A DNA stretch of 64,000 bases. Origin: Vigna angularis. Taxonomy: Eukaryota; Streptophyta; Magnoliopsida; Fabales; Fabaceae. A program made the position numbers and the translations under genes. Within the stretch, counting starts at the first letter, position 1, and each line of letters begins with the position of its first letter. The notes below the pieces were generated by a model, which saw only the letters and a program-made list of their open reading frames with translations, did no database searches and was not told where the DNA came from. Where the stretch lies: the NCBI RefSeq assembly GCF_016808095.1, contig NC_068971.1, forward strand, positions 7,204,501 to 7,268,500, in the 5' to 3' direction. Of this stretch, positions 1 through 10,619 are shown piece after piece.

Positions 1-31
1 ATTTTCCCTGCTTTAATGCTTTATAGTTTCC

Positions 32-396
32 GGTTAAATGTCTCTGTAGGTCCCTATTTTGGTTATGAATTTCAAATAGGTTCTCTTTCTTTTCGGCGTA
101 TCAATTGAGTCCTTGTTTTTGTAAAATTTAATCAATTACAGGCCTGTCGTTAAATTGGACAAACGGCCGTTACAGTATTGGTTACGTGGCATGGTTCAGT
201 GCAGTTACTAATCAGACGTGGCATTTAAAACGATTTTTGTATTAAATAATTGGTATGCACAGATGTATATTCACTTTTGGGTAAGGGCATACTAGAAAAA
301 TTGAAAAAATTAAAGGGCAAGACGTTTTAAATGAGGAATGCAACTGAGATTGGGGAAAGAAATTGAGGGTTCTTACTACTAGGGTTCGCGTGAGGG
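32..396 (+). repeat. MULE-1 left terminal inverted repeat
   Basis: About 365 bp starting GGTTAAATGTCTC and ending near GGGTTCGCGTGAGGG. By eye it matches the reverse complement of 4227-4591 with roughly a dozen mismatches, mostly transitions, which suggests a fairly recent insertion. The inner end holds what looks like the leader of the GRF gene, so the TIR may serve as a promoter for both inward-facing genes. Confidence 0.95.
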
Positions 397-498
397 AAAA
401 AATCCCATTCGTTCTTCGATTCGAAGCGCTGGTGTTCGTGGGTGAAGATTATGTAGTTGGAAGTGGGAGGGTGCGCGTTCTTTGTTCGATTCGAAGTG

Positions 499-1039
499 AT
501 GGATAATGAAGTGCAGAAGTCGCATTCTTGTTCATCTTCGACATGCAATGGGTGGCGGAATCAAAACTGTGATGTCGTTTTTCGTGGTGGTGGAGTATCT
601 ACGATTGATGGTGTATCACCCCTTTGCCTCTGTGGAGAGAAAACAGTGGTAAGAATAGCTAGAACTGCTAAGAACAGAGGGAAGCAATTCTGGAGCTGCC
701 CTAAGTACAAGGTAAGAACGTGTAGAAGTAGTGTTTTGTTTGAGTAGAAAGTCGTTTTAATTGTTATTTTTTTCACAGACTGGACATGAAGGTGGTTGCA
801 ATTTCTTCAAATGGTGTTGTGAAGACGGTAATGACAAAAGCTATATGAATGTGAAGTGGGAAGAAAAGCATGAGTGTTTGTCAAAGACAGGAGAAATGGG
901 AGGTGGATCGAAGATGATGAGTGATTTGATTAAATCTGTCAACGTTGTGGAGAAATGGATGAAGGTGTTGACAGGATTGGTTATTTTTATTTTTTTACTT
1001 AATATTATTGTAATTTCAATATGGATTATAAATCCATAA
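499..1039 (+). CDS. GRF-type zinc-finger protein with C-terminal membrane segment, carried inside MULE-1
   Basis: Two exons, 499-711 and 779-1039, joined by a 67-base intron (GTAAGA donor, TTTTTTTCACAG acceptor, phase 0), give about 157 residues. An in-frame start at 457 would add 14 residues; the ATG at 499 is the conservative choice. The region around residues 38-90 is a GRF zinc ribbon: CLCGE, then RGKQFWSCPKYK at the exon junction, then GCNFFKWCCED. The usual Gly-Arg-Phe core is degenerate. The last 30 residues contain one hydrophobic segment (VLTGLVIFIFLLN onward). In plants this layout, a short GRF domain plus a C-terminal TM helix, is a large family of unknown function; in other proteins GRF ribbons bind nucleic acid. 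It lies wholly within the MULE TIRs, converging on the transposase remnant. Whether it helps the element or is a passenger cannot be told from sequence. Confidence 0.8.
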
Positions 1040-1260
1040 TGTAGTAGTGTTGATCTTTTTCTTAGGAAGAAATTAGCCGGGTTTTTCGGTTTGTAAGGAT
1101 GGAACTGTTTATGTATATGACGAGATGTGAAGGAATGAAGTTGTGTTACTGAAGTGATAAACATAATAAATTGAGGTTTTGGTTTAATGTAGCAGGTTTT
1201 AAGGCCTTTTGAAAATTGTTTAATGTTTATTTTATTCACAGCAATGTTACATAATAATTA

Positions 1261-1775
1261 ACGCTCGGTCCGGTCGTCCTACCGTGTCTATCGCTCGTCC
1301 AACTAGCTCCATGTTCCCGAGCGTTCGGTCTGGTCGTCCTCCCTCCTGTATCGCTCTTCCAACTACCTCTGTGCTCAAGACCATTCGGTCTGGTCGTCCT
1401 CCCTCGTCTACCGCTCGTCCAACTACGTCCGTGCTCAAGACCGTTTGGTCTGGTCGTCCACCCTCCTGTATCGCTTTTCCAACTACCTCCGTGTTCAAGA
1501 CCGTTCGGTCTGGTCGTCCACCCTCCTGTATCGCTTTTCCAACTACCTCCGTGTTCAAGACCGTTCAGTCTAGTCGTCTACCCTCCTGTATCGCTTTTCC
1601 AACTACCTCCGTGTTCAAGACCGTTTGGTCTGGTCGTCCACCCTCCTGTATCGCTTTTCCAACTACCTCCGTGCTGCAGACCGTTCGGTCTGGTCGTCCA
1701 CCCTCCTGTATCGCTCTTCCAAGTACCTCCCTGTTCCCAACCGTTCGGTCTGGTCGTCCTCCCTCTAGCGTTCGG
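1261..1775. repeat. 60-bp tandem array (about 8.5 units) inside MULE-1
   Basis: The unit is exactly 60 bases. Units start at 1261, 1321, 1381, 1441, 1501, 1561, 1621 and 1681, with a partial unit at 1741. The centre units are nearly identical and the outer ones more diverged. Each carries GTTCGGTCTGGTCGTCC; in several units the junction forms the dyad AGACCGTTCGGTCT (for example 1498-1511). Because 60 is a multiple of three, long frames stay open on both strands (1284-1913 on +, two frames on -). No conserved protein domain is seen, so this is called a repeat and not a gene. Confidence 0.95.
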
Positions 1776-2138
1776 TCCCCCTCTCTCTCCCTCCCACACC
1801 TTCTTCTCTTGTACACTTTCCAGCCCCTGCTCCCTGCCTTCCAACGTTCGACCTTTACGATCGATACCGTTCGGCCTCACTTCTATATAAGACGTCAAAG
1901 AAGGAAATTCTAATATATCCAAAACATTGTAATACATCCAAAACAGTTCCTGGTCATTGACAAAATAGTTCCTGGTCATTGTAATAGATCCAAAACATTG
2001 TAATACATCCAAAACCATACATAGTTGGCATCATTGTCATTCATTAAATTACATAGCAGTAAAACCATAAACCTTGTTCCTTAGACTATTACATAATAAG
2101 ATCCTTAAACTTGGCATCATTGTCATTTATACACACAT
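1776..2138. other. MULE-1 spacer with short direct repeats
   Basis: Between the 60-bp array and the transposase stop codon. It starts with a C/T-rich stretch, then has two copies of ACATTGTAATACATCCAAAA (near 1924 and 1996) and two of GTTCCTGGTCATTG (near 1946 and 1968). It probably holds the 3' untranslated region of the minus-strand transposase gene. No coding region is supported. Confidence 0.6.
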
Positions 2139-2819
2139 CTATAGTTGAGCTTCCTGGTCATTCATACAAACTTCAGATAACTGTGATGATGGCATGATTG
2201 GTTCTTGGGTTGCTTTGGGGCAACGACTCCTGTTGTGTCCAACCTCCCTACATAGCCCGCATCTCTTCCGCAAACCACCCTTGCTCACTCGTGAATCATC
2301 CTTTCTGATCTCCAACTGCTCCAGTCTTCTTTTCCTTTTAGGTCTTCCAGGCATAACCTTTTTCCTAGGAGGCATGACATCCGGATATGGTGTTAGGTCC
2401 CACATGTTGTTTCCGTTGATGGGATATACGATTGATGCATAGGTTTCTTCATAGGTGGACTTTAGAAAGCAAGCCGGAATGAACTGTTGGCCATCAATAT
2501 TAAGAAACTTCATTGCGGCTAGAGAGTGACAACATGGAATTCCTGTGATGCTCCATCTCCTGCACGAGCATGAGAACTCGTCTATGTTTACAACAAATTT
2601 TTCTCCACTTTGGGAGACGTGTCTTACTTCAAAGAGTTTGTGTGCTGACCAGCTATAAAGAAATAAAAAAAAATTTAAACAACACATTTAAATAACATAA
2701 AGTTTACCAAGGAATGAATAAACATTTATGAAGTTATGAAGAAAGTTACCTAGGTATCCAGTTCTTGGTTGCTTGGGATTCCTTTGTAAATCTGGCCTGG
2801 ATCTTTGCACAAATTGGTC
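2139..2819 (-). pseudogene. MULE transposase, C-terminal part (SWIM domain and zinc knuckle)
   Basis: Read on the minus strand as two exons, 2819-2750 and 2652-2139, with a GTAACT donor and a TTTCTTTATAG acceptor. The first exon encodes a stretch like the region just before the SWIM domain of plant MULE transposases (PICAKIQARF, NWIP). The second starts WSAHKLFEVRH and has the SWIM zinc finger (CSC..9..CCH), then a basic segment and a CCHC knuckle (CGLCREVGHNRSRC). The SWIM finger and knuckle are the nucleic-acid-binding parts of MURA-type transposases. Everything upstream that should hold the DDE catalytic core is missing, so the protein cannot transpose the element on its own. Confidence 0.9.
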
Positions 2820-2836
2820 CTGAAAATGATTGTATC

Positions 2837-3820
2837 TTAGACCTGTATCTTAGACCTGAAAATAATTATATCACATTCAACACTCACATCTACTAGGCCC
2901 TCTAAGCACTCATTATTTCCATGTACATCACCTTCTTCAGTAGATGTACTCCAACTACAAAGATAAACTTCATCCTCCACAACTCCTTCACACACATTCA
3001 ACTCTTGCTCTTCTTTAACCTCATGCAACTCTTGTACGTGACCATGACCTTCAACCTCTACTTCAACAGCACCACCATCTTCTTCACCCTCGTTCACGTC
3101 TTCTAAGTCACCATCAACTACACCATTTACTTCAACACCGTCACCATCTTCTTGACAAACATTCACCTCTTGTAAGTCACCATCAACTACACCATTTACT
3201 TCAACACCGTCACCATCTTCTTCACAAACATTCACCTCTTGTAAGTCACCATCAACTACACCATTTACTTCAACACCGTCACCATCTTCTTCACAAACAT
3301 TCACCTCTTGTAAGTCACCATCAACTACACCAATTACTTCAACACCGTCACCATCTTCTTCACAAACATTCACCTCTTGTAAGTCACCATCACCTTCACC
3401 ATTTACTTGAACAGAATCACCATCTTCTTCACCCTCTTTTTGTACTGTACCATTACCTTCAACTTCTCCTTCATCATTAGTAATGTCTTCAAGCATATGA
3501 ATGACTTCGAGATCAGAAACTACATGGACAACGTATAAATGAACTTCACCATTAAGCCTAGCTAAGTTAGCCATATGCATGGCACCTCTGTCATCAATCA
3601 ATTGTTCCAACCTATTTTCCAACACTAAACCCCCTCCTAAACAATACCATAAATCTTTAAAATTCTCATATCGTAAACTTTTCACTACACTGACAACCAC
3701 AAAAAAACTCCACATGTCAGGGTCAAAGGACAAAGTTGTTGTCTCCCCTTCATACTTTAGGGTACTATCATTAATGAACTTTCCTCCATGGTGGAAAACA
3801 CACACAATAGCGTCCTCCAT
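2837..3820 (-). pseudogene. MULE transposase N-terminal part (PB1-like domain plus acidic repeats)
   Basis: A minus-strand frame from the ATG at 3820 (an in-frame ATG also lies at 3832). The first 100 or so residues (MEDAIVCVFHHGGKF, then DMWSFFVVVSVVKSLRY and YVVHV) match the PB1-like N-terminal domain of plant MULE transposases. An acidic region follows, built of four to five 23-residue repeats rich in Glu, Asp and Val. The frame ends just after a GATGTGAGTG donor-like site, and an ATTTTCAG acceptor-like site follows, where the body of the transposase should continue. A 13-base tandem duplication (TGTATCTTAGACC twice, near 2831-2856) sits at this junction and may mark the deletion scar. As it stands this is the 5' part of a broken gene. 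Confidence 0.8.
3100..3400 (-). repeat. 69-bp in-frame tandem repeat in the transposase N-terminal part
   Basis: The marker TGTAAGTCACC recurs at 3171, 3240, 3309 and 3378, an exact 69-base period. On the minus strand each unit encodes 23 residues containing EEDGDGVEVNGVVDGDLQ. The middle units are almost identical, which points to recent expansion by slippage or unequal exchange. Codon-multiple length keeps the frame open. Confidence 0.93.
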
Positions 3821-4226
3821 TACGCACAACACAACATAAATATATCTACAGACCTATTATGAAAACATATCACGACAAAAAAAATATATATTAAAACAGG
3901 CACAAAGATCAAATAACTTTAAACATACGCACTCAGACAAAGTCAAATAACTTTAAACATACATGGGGGACCACCAAAATGCAATCAAAACCAGAGACCA
4001 AACCATACATCAATGGGGGACCACCACCGAATATTGTAGTTTCGATTCAATAAAAACGAAGACAATAAAGCAGAAACACTGACCTTCCTTGAGATTAACC
4101 TCCACTCACCACGTGCTTCAGCTTCTTGCTTCCAACAACAAAAGGACCCACATCTGACCTACCGAGACACGAACCCCTGCATGCACTCTGCCACTTCAGC
4201 TCGAACTTAGGATCGCGATTTTTCTT

Positions 4227-4591
4227 CTCTCACGCGAACCCTAATAATAAAAACCCTCAATTTCTTTCCCCAATCTCAGTTGCATTCCTCAATTAAAATG
4301 TCTTGCCCTTTAATTTTTTCAATTTTCCTAGTATGCCCTTACCCAAAAGTGAATATACATCTGTGCATACCAATTATTTAATACAAAAATCGTTTTAAAT
4401 GCCACGTCTGATTAGTAACTGCACTGAACCATGCCACGTAACCAATACTGTAACGGCCGTTTGTCCAATTTAACGGCAGGCCTGTAATTGATTCAATTTT
4501 ACAAAAACAAGGACTCAATTGATACGCCGAAAAGAAAGAGGACCTATTTGAAATTCATGACCAAAATAGGAACCTACGGAGACATTTAACC
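4227..4591 (-). repeat. MULE-1 right terminal inverted repeat
   Basis: Inverted copy of 32-396. It ends GAGACATTTAACC at 4591, followed at once by the 9-bp target duplication. It lies upstream of the minus-strand transposase remnant and would be its promoter region. Confidence 0.95.
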
Positions 4592-4600
4592 ATAGTTTCC

Positions 4601-4934
4601 AGTTTTTTACTCCTATGGTGGATGGGTGGGGACCGATATGTAATTAGCCAGAGAAAAGGAAAAAATAAATAAAAATAAGCATTCTTATAACAAATGTTGC
4701 ATTCAGCAAATAAATTAATTTATGCACCAAAAATAAGGAACTTAATAAATAAATTTAGTTTTACATAACACTTTTTAATTTAAATTAATAACATATAATT
4801 ATATTTCATTGTGTATGTGACAAAAAAAATTACTATTAATATTTTTAATAAATGGGTAATATTTTAAAAAAAGTGATAATACATAATGACTTAATTGTAT
4901 ATTTTATTACTAAATTTTTAATTTATGTGAATTT
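4601..4934. other. AT-rich spacer
   Basis: Sequence between MULE-1 and the first LTR-like element. It is very AT-rich with short homopolymer runs; no gene or bounded repeat is seen. Confidence 0.6.
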
Positions 4935-6854
4935 TGTAAGACATACAAAAATAGAGTATTAGATATAGTAGAGTGTTTTAGATTAGGATATTTCAATATT
5001 TTATTTCAAAAATATCAACTGTATAAATATAATTTTATAATTTGGAGTTTCATTATCTAAGAAGCTTTCTCTTTCTGAAATTCATTTTTTTAAAATTTTT
5101 TCTGTCTTCTTTATAGAAATTTTGACTCCACACTCATCTATTGGAAGATCAGAGACTGTTTGAGGGTTCCTTGAGACGAGATCTTCCCTTCTAGCCGATT
5201 GATTTAAACTATAGGGAGCAAGTAGAGATCTTTAAGTCGTAGGAGGAATTTTAGAGTTCTTAAAATTTTTGGAATGTCAACCAGGTAAGGGAAGCTAATT
5301 TATTTGGTTTGGGTTTGGTATGCATGTAATATTTGATATTTGTATGATGATGTGATGATTGATTTGTGAACTTTGATGAAATCGTGAAATTTGGTATGTT
5401 GAGTGTTTGAGAAAGGTGGTGTATTGAATTGAAAACTAATGCATGTTGGTGTGTCTGGTTTACTACTGTTAAAATTTGTTTATTGAATGAATTTATGAAT
5501 GTAGATTTAGTAAGTTGAAGCTGATGTGTTTTACAGAACTTGGGTATGAGATAAATTAGAAGAAGAATGAGTTTTGGGCATAAAAGTGGGGGGTTTTAAC
5601 AGGTAAGATTTTAAGATCATGGTTGTGGGGAAAGTCTACAGTTTTGGGATCTGTCTTGGAACCTTTTTTAGCTTAGTTAATCTCTTATTATACAAAAATT
5701 TGGTAGATCCTCTGGCAAAGAGATCGTCTAGGTAAGAGATTGTCTGGATAAGAGATCGTTTGGTAAAAGATGGTCTAGATAAGAGATCACCTGGGTAAGG
5801 AGATCGTCTAGGTAAGAGATCACCTGGGTAAGGAGATCATCTCAGTAACGAGTTGTTTAACAATGACTATGTGGTTTGGGAGCTCAAATTCAAGGTTATG
5901 GATGTCAGTTTTAGACATTCTTTAGGTCATTTTTGGAGTTTTGGACCCTTCCGGAGTTATTGGTGAGGGTTTCCAAGATGTTTTCCTTGCCTAAGTGTGG
6001 GTATCAAGTTACTATGAAGTAAATTGGGTTATTATATGATTATTATTTCCATATTTTTATAAATGAATTTTATCCTTGAAATACTTTAAGTATGTGATGT
6101 TCATATGATGAGTATGTTGTGGATCAAGTGAATGGTATTGAAGGATGTAATTCTATGATCCTCGTGGAAAGGTTACATGGCGTTGTCCGATAGTGTTTTT
6201 AGTATGAATGACCAGAGTTAAGTTTGAGGTTCATCCTACATTCTAATGATCATCCATGCTCAATTAGAGAGTGATGAGTCATGTGGTGAGAATAGCAAGA
6301 GGTCCTTGTCTAGGGGGCTTGTTTTGGTCAAAGATAATTGAAATGGACTAACCTTGTATGGTAGTTTGGATTGAGCCAGTAGTATTACCACTATAGGTGC
6401 AAGAACCACTATAACTTGACATTCATACTATATCCGGATGAGTCAGGCTTGTGTGTATCATATATTTCTAGAATGTTTGTATACTTGGTTTGGTTCGATG
6501 ATCTATGTTGAAATCTTAGTCATTTTATGATATTTTCTATTTACATTAGCTTACCCTTTTGTTTATGTTTAGTTGTACGTTCTTGTGTTATGTGATCTTG
6601 GCTATGGTCATCCAATGGGTGTGAGCAGAGGGTGATGAGATATTTGTGGAGCAGACATTGGATGACAAGACGACAGATGTTTAGTCTTTTATAGACTAGT
6701 TTCTATATTTATAGTTTGGTTCTAAGTTGGACGGTTAGAAGTTAAATTTATAGTTATATTTTTTATAACTATGACGAAACTTTTATTCCTTGTTTTATCG
6801 ACTGTTCTATTTTATTAATTATGTGATGACTCACTATATTTTTGGGATGTTAAA
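4935..6854 (+). mobile_element. LTR-like element copy 1 (probable solo LTR), 5-bp TSD AATTT
   Basis: It starts TGTAAGACATACAAAAATAG and ends GGGATGTTAAA (1920 bp). AATTT is perfectly duplicated at 4930-4934 and 6855-6859. A 5-bp duplication and TG-type ends are what an LTR-retroelement integrase leaves, and no primer-binding site or coding region is seen, so a solo LTR is the best call. It is collinear with copies 2-4: TATA-like TATAAATATAA near 5021, a GGTAAGGGAAGCTA donor-like site near 5285, a tandem array at about 5690-5855, and the conserved block TAGAGAGTGATGAGTCATGT at about 6263. Confidence 0.8.
5690..5855 (+). repeat. Variable array of copy 1 (AGAGATCGTCTAGGTA motif)
   Basis: About eight imperfect copies of an 18-25-base unit with GAGATCGTCTAGGTA or GAGATCACCTGGGTAAG at its core. 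It occupies the interval where copies 2 and 3 have GTTCGGTC arrays and copy 4 has TCGCTATGCGA arrays. Confidence 0.85.
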
Positions 6855-7643
6855 AATTTTACCTTAAATTTTAAATTTTAGAAATTTTATCATGTGGAAT
6901 TAAAAGTTATATTCTAATTACAAAAAATTTTACCGTGAATTTTCAATTTCACAAATTTTATTGGTGAGATTTCAGTTTCGCTAATACGATGATATAATCA
7001 ATAACAATGCCTTTGTTTATTCTAATGGAGGTTTGAAGTGAAATAATATTTTTATGTGTTATGTTTGTATTGCTTTAACTATAAAGCCGAAATTGTTTGT
7101 GGGTTTCCTTGGTAAGGCTTTGGGCTTAAACAGAGTGACTTTGGGAGCGATCAGAGTAACTATATGATATGGAGAAATGAAATCAACGAAATTAAATTGA
7201 TGGCAATTGTGTTGTCATGTATATGAAATTTGATGATGTATGTTGAAATGAATGATTTTGCGTAATATGGGTGAGTGTGTTTTGTTGTATGCTCTTCTGT
7301 ATTCTGGTTACCCTTACTTGTTTGTGTTTGTGTTTGTATGATGATCGTATAACTCATGTTGTTATATGGGAGTAGATGATATTGTAGGGGAAGCTGGACA
7401 TGAGTAAAGATGCGAGATATTTTGGGGAAAATATTTGGAAATTTTCTTAAGAATTGTAATTTTAAATCAATGTTGTTTTAAGATGTATATTCGATTTCTA
7501 ATATTTATGATGTATTAAAAATAGTGTTTTTATCGAAGAAATTGAAATTTCAAAGTTTGAAAAAGTAAATGAATGTTTTATGAGTAAATAGTGGGTGTTA
7601 CAACTTCATTTACACGAGATACTTCATCTATTTGATAAGAAAT
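6855..7643. other. AT-rich spacer, no gene seen
   Basis: Non-coding by eye. The stretch GTATATGAAATTTGATGATG near 7219 resembles the segment after the second donor-like site of the LTR-like family, so part of it may be an old degraded relative. Confidence 0.5.
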
Positions 7644-7865
7644 TGTAAAAGGAAAAAAGAGGAAAATATGTCTTATTATTTTCGAATAAAATATCAGAGA
7701 TATATGTGAGAGAGAGTATCTATAATTTTTCTATTTTAATCCTATAATAATTCTAATCTAGTTCTATAATAATGTAACATTATTTTTGTCAATCACCTAT
7801 TTAATATGGATAATAATAACAATATATTCTCTCATAAATCTCAAGATATGATTTATTTTCTAACA
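7644..7865 (-). repeat. copia 3' LTR
   Basis: 222 bp, TGTAAAAGG to TTTTCTAACA as written on +. On the element strand it begins TGTTAGAAAATAAATC. The purine-rich TTGAGGTGGAG directly precedes it on the minus strand (7866-7876) as the polypurine tract. Confidence 0.93.
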
Positions 7866-7876
7866 CTCCACCTCAA
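7866..7876 (-). promoter_or_regulatory. copia polypurine tract
   Basis: Minus-strand TTGAGGTGGAG immediately before the 3' LTR, in the position of a plus-strand priming site. Confidence 0.75.
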
Positions 7877-9257
7877 GTTGGAGAGTGAATATCAAGAAGT
7901 CCCAACTTGCGCTTCATGATAGAGAACACTTCTTTTCCCGGTGGTTTGGTGAACACATCGGCAAGTTGTTCAACTGAAGGTAGATATTTAGTTGTGACTG
8001 AGCCATCCTGAATCTTATCACGAATGAAGTGACAATCCATCTCTATGTGTCTAGTTCTTTCATGGAAAACTGGTTAGCTGCAATGTGCAAGGTTGCTTTA
8101 ATGTCACAATACAACAATGCCAGTTTAGGATGCAATATCCGTAAATCTTTCAACAATGATCGTAACCAAGTCAACTCACAACAAGTACTAGTCAATGCTC
8201 TATATTCAGCTTCTGCTGAGGATAGAGAAACTGTCTTCTGCCTCTGTGTTCGCCAAGAGATAAGGGAAGATCCCAAAAAGACACAATAACCTGTAGTTGA
8301 TTTTCGGGATACTGGGCAACCTCCCCAATCTGAATCACAAAAAGCACGCAAAGATAATTCATTTTGTGAAGGGAAAAATAAACCTTGACCTGGGTTATTT
8401 TTTAAATATCGTAGCACACGCATTGCAGCTTTCATATGAGACTTGCATGGAGCGTGCATAAATCTGCTCAGTATGTGTATCGCATAGGTGATATCTGGAC
8501 GGGTAATTGTTAAATAAATTAAGCGACCAACAAATCGCCTATATATTGACGGGTCCTTTAATAATTCCCCTTCACCAGGAGGAAGGGACATATAGATTTC
8601 TTCAGAAAGATCATCATGAAGAAAAGCATTATGGACATCAAGCTGATGAAGAGACCAATGTTGAGCAGCAGCCAAAGCTAATAAACAACGTACTATAACC
8701 ATTTTAGCAGTAGGTGAAAAAGTGTCATGATAATCGATACCTTCTAGTTGGGTATATCCCTTTGCAACTAGACGCACCTTATACCGTTCAAAAGGACCAT
8801 GAGATTTGCACTTGATTTTGTACACCCAACGACAACCAATAGCCTGCTTTCCAGGAGGAAGATTGGTGATAGACCAAGTATTATTGGCCTCCAAAGCAGC
8901 CAATTCAGATTTCATTGCTTCTTGCCAATGAGTGTGGGAAACAACTTGATCATAACATGTAGGTTCAATATCATTAGTAATAACGATAATAAAAGAACGA
9001 TGTTGAGGTGTGTAACGGTCATAAGAGATAAAATTGCAAAGAGGATATCGTGTACCTTTATTTGGAAAAGATGACGGGGATGACAATGGATCGGGAGACA
9101 CTACCTGATTGCAAAGTTGCAGGAGGACCATGAGATCGTTGAGAACAACGCAAGGGAACCATATGTGGGGAAGTAATGGAAGGCATAAGTCTGTTTTCTG
9201 TAGGTGTTGGTTGAGTGTATGAAGGACTCTCAGACGGAGGATTATCTGGGATAACAT
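7867..9257 (-). pseudogene. copia reverse transcriptase (core deleted) and RNase H
   Basis: The N-terminal fingers region is present (HWQEAMKSELAAL, then CRWVYKIK and LDVHNAFLHDDL). Just after IYMSLPPG the frame jumps to LLKDPSIYRRFVGRLIYL near 8570. The intervening palm segment with the catalytic YVDD box is absent, an internal deletion of perhaps 400-450 bases judged by family layout. RNase H follows (FCDSDWGG, SLSSAEAEYRAL, CDIKATLHIA). A one-base frameshift near 8060 separates the last 60 or so residues, which can still be read down to the polypurine tract. Confidence 0.9.
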
Positions 9258-10401
9258 TAGGTATGACAGGGTCTAGGGTGGTTGGAGGAGTGGCAATGGA
9301 TTCATACGGAAAACTAGCCTCATGGAAGACAACATCACGACTAGTGAAGACTCGGTGAGTTTCAAGATCATATAACTTGTAAGATTTTTGACCAAGAGGA
9401 TAACAAAGAAAAACACATCTTTGGGCACGAGGAGAAAACTTATGAGAAACATGAACATTAGTAGCATAAGAAAGACATTCAAAAACTCTAATGTGTGAAT
9501 AAGAAGGGATTTTACTATATAGGCACTCAAAAGGTGTCTTGCGTGAAAGAAGAGGTGTAGGCAACCGGTTAATTATATGGACAGCAGTGGAAACACATTC
9601 TGCCCAAAATTGTAAAGGAAGATGAGCTTGAAAACGAAGAGCTCGTGCTGACTCAAGGATATGTCTATGTTTGTGCTCAACAACCCCATTTTGTTGTGGT
9701 GTGTAAGTGCAAGAATGTTGGTAAGTGATATCTTGTTGTTTAAAAAAATCTCGCAGAGGAAAAAATTCCTTTCCATTGTCAACCCGAATATTGGCTATAT
9801 AGGTATTAAATTGAGTTTTGACAAAAGAAAAAAAATTGGTAAGAAGATTTTGGGTTTCACTTTTATGGTGCATGAAAAAAACCCAAGTAAAGCGAGAAAA
9901 ATCATCCACAATGGTCAAAAAATACCCAGCACCAGAAAGAGAAGGAATTTTATATGGTCCCCAAATATCACAATGAATTAATTGAAAAGGTTTAATGGAA
10001 GAAATTGAACTAGTTGAAAAAGGAAGTCGTGTCTGTTTTGCAAGAGTACAAACATCACAAGTTTTATTTGACTCTAAAGAGAGATTTAACAAAGTTTTAG
10101 CCATGAAGTCTAATCTAGATGGAGATAGATGTCCTAGTCGCCGATGCCATAAGGTAGTAGAAGTGTTTGAAGGAGGAGATGACTTGGTGGCATGGGCTGC
10201 TATGGATTGAATGAGAGTTTGTGACTTATTTGATGTCATTGCAACCAAGTAATAGAGTCCACCTCGTTGTTTACCCAAACCAATTTTCATCCTCGTCATC
10301 AAATCCTGCAAAATACACCCAGAAGGAAAAAAAGTTACTGAACAGTTTAAATATCGTGTGACTTGACTTACCGACATCAAATCTACTTTGCAAGATGGCA
10401 C
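9058..10401 (-). pseudogene. copia GAG-pre-integrase and integrase
   Basis: A 447-residue open stretch. The HHCC zinc region (LWHRRLGHLS, then CDVCTLAK) is followed by the DDE core: the first Asp in HCDIWGPY, the second in RVDNGKEF, and Glu in QNGVVEHKHRH. This is the least damaged part of the element. The C-terminal part is proline- and serine-rich and loses frame against the reverse transcriptase near 9070-9250. Confidence 0.9.
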
Positions 10402-10402
10402 C

Positions 10403-10592
10403 CAAGCACATTTTTTAAATAAACAATTGGGCTCAAAGGTAGAGTGCCAATAGAGATAATTGGGGCCTGGTCACCATTTGGCATAACAACTGGTGGTAAA
10501 GAAGTGTTTTCTTTACTGTTAACAAGCAAGGTTGGTGAAGAAATAATGTGATCAGTAGCCCCACTATCAATTATAAGTTTGGGTGGTGACAA
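10403..10592 (-). pseudogene. copia aspartic protease
   Basis: Contains the active-site motif IIDSGATDHI near the start of the frame and a hydrophobic segment typical of retropepsins. The frame shifts near 10400, where it should run on into the pre-integrase region. Confidence 0.85.
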
Positions 10593-10619
10593 ACCTGAAG
10601 AAACATTGGCATTGTTGAC

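Larger units (their letters stand above)
23..4600. mobile_element. Mutator-like element (MULE-1), 32-4591, with 9-bp TSD
   Basis: The element runs from 32 to 4591 (4560 bp). It is flanked by a perfect 9-bp direct repeat, ATAGTTTCC, at 23-31 and 4592-4600, the target-site duplication size typical of Mutator elements. Its ends are inverted repeats of about 365 bp. Inside are a GRF zinc-finger gene on the + strand, a 60-bp tandem array, and on the - strand the PB1-like N-terminal part and SWIM/zinc-knuckle C-terminal part of a MULE transposase. The central MULE/DDE catalytic domain is missing: only about 190 bases separate the two parts. It is therefore a non-autonomous internal-deletion derivative. 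Boundaries are read directly from the sequence. Confidence 0.95.

Noticed and set aside
1261..1775. 60-bp array as a CRISPR-like array
   Set aside because: Whole units are repeated with no unique spacers, it lies inside a plant MULE, and there are no cas genes. It is a tandem repeat.
1284..1913. 209-codon + strand frame as a proline/arginine-rich protein
   Set aside because: It is open because the 60-base unit is a codon multiple; the minus strand is equally open. No domain and no promoter seen.
4935..6854. LTR-like copies as protein-coding or autonomous retrotransposons
   Set aside because: No primer-binding site, polypurine tract or retroelement domain inside or next to the bounded units; the TSDs sit directly at the ends.
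7160..7357. 65-codon minus frame
   Set aside because: Low-complexity, no domain, in a repeat-derived spacer.
8029..9981. Plus-strand frames across 8029-8289, 8507-8698, 8799-9074 and 9661-9981
   Set aside because: Antisense to the copia pol domains; shadows only.
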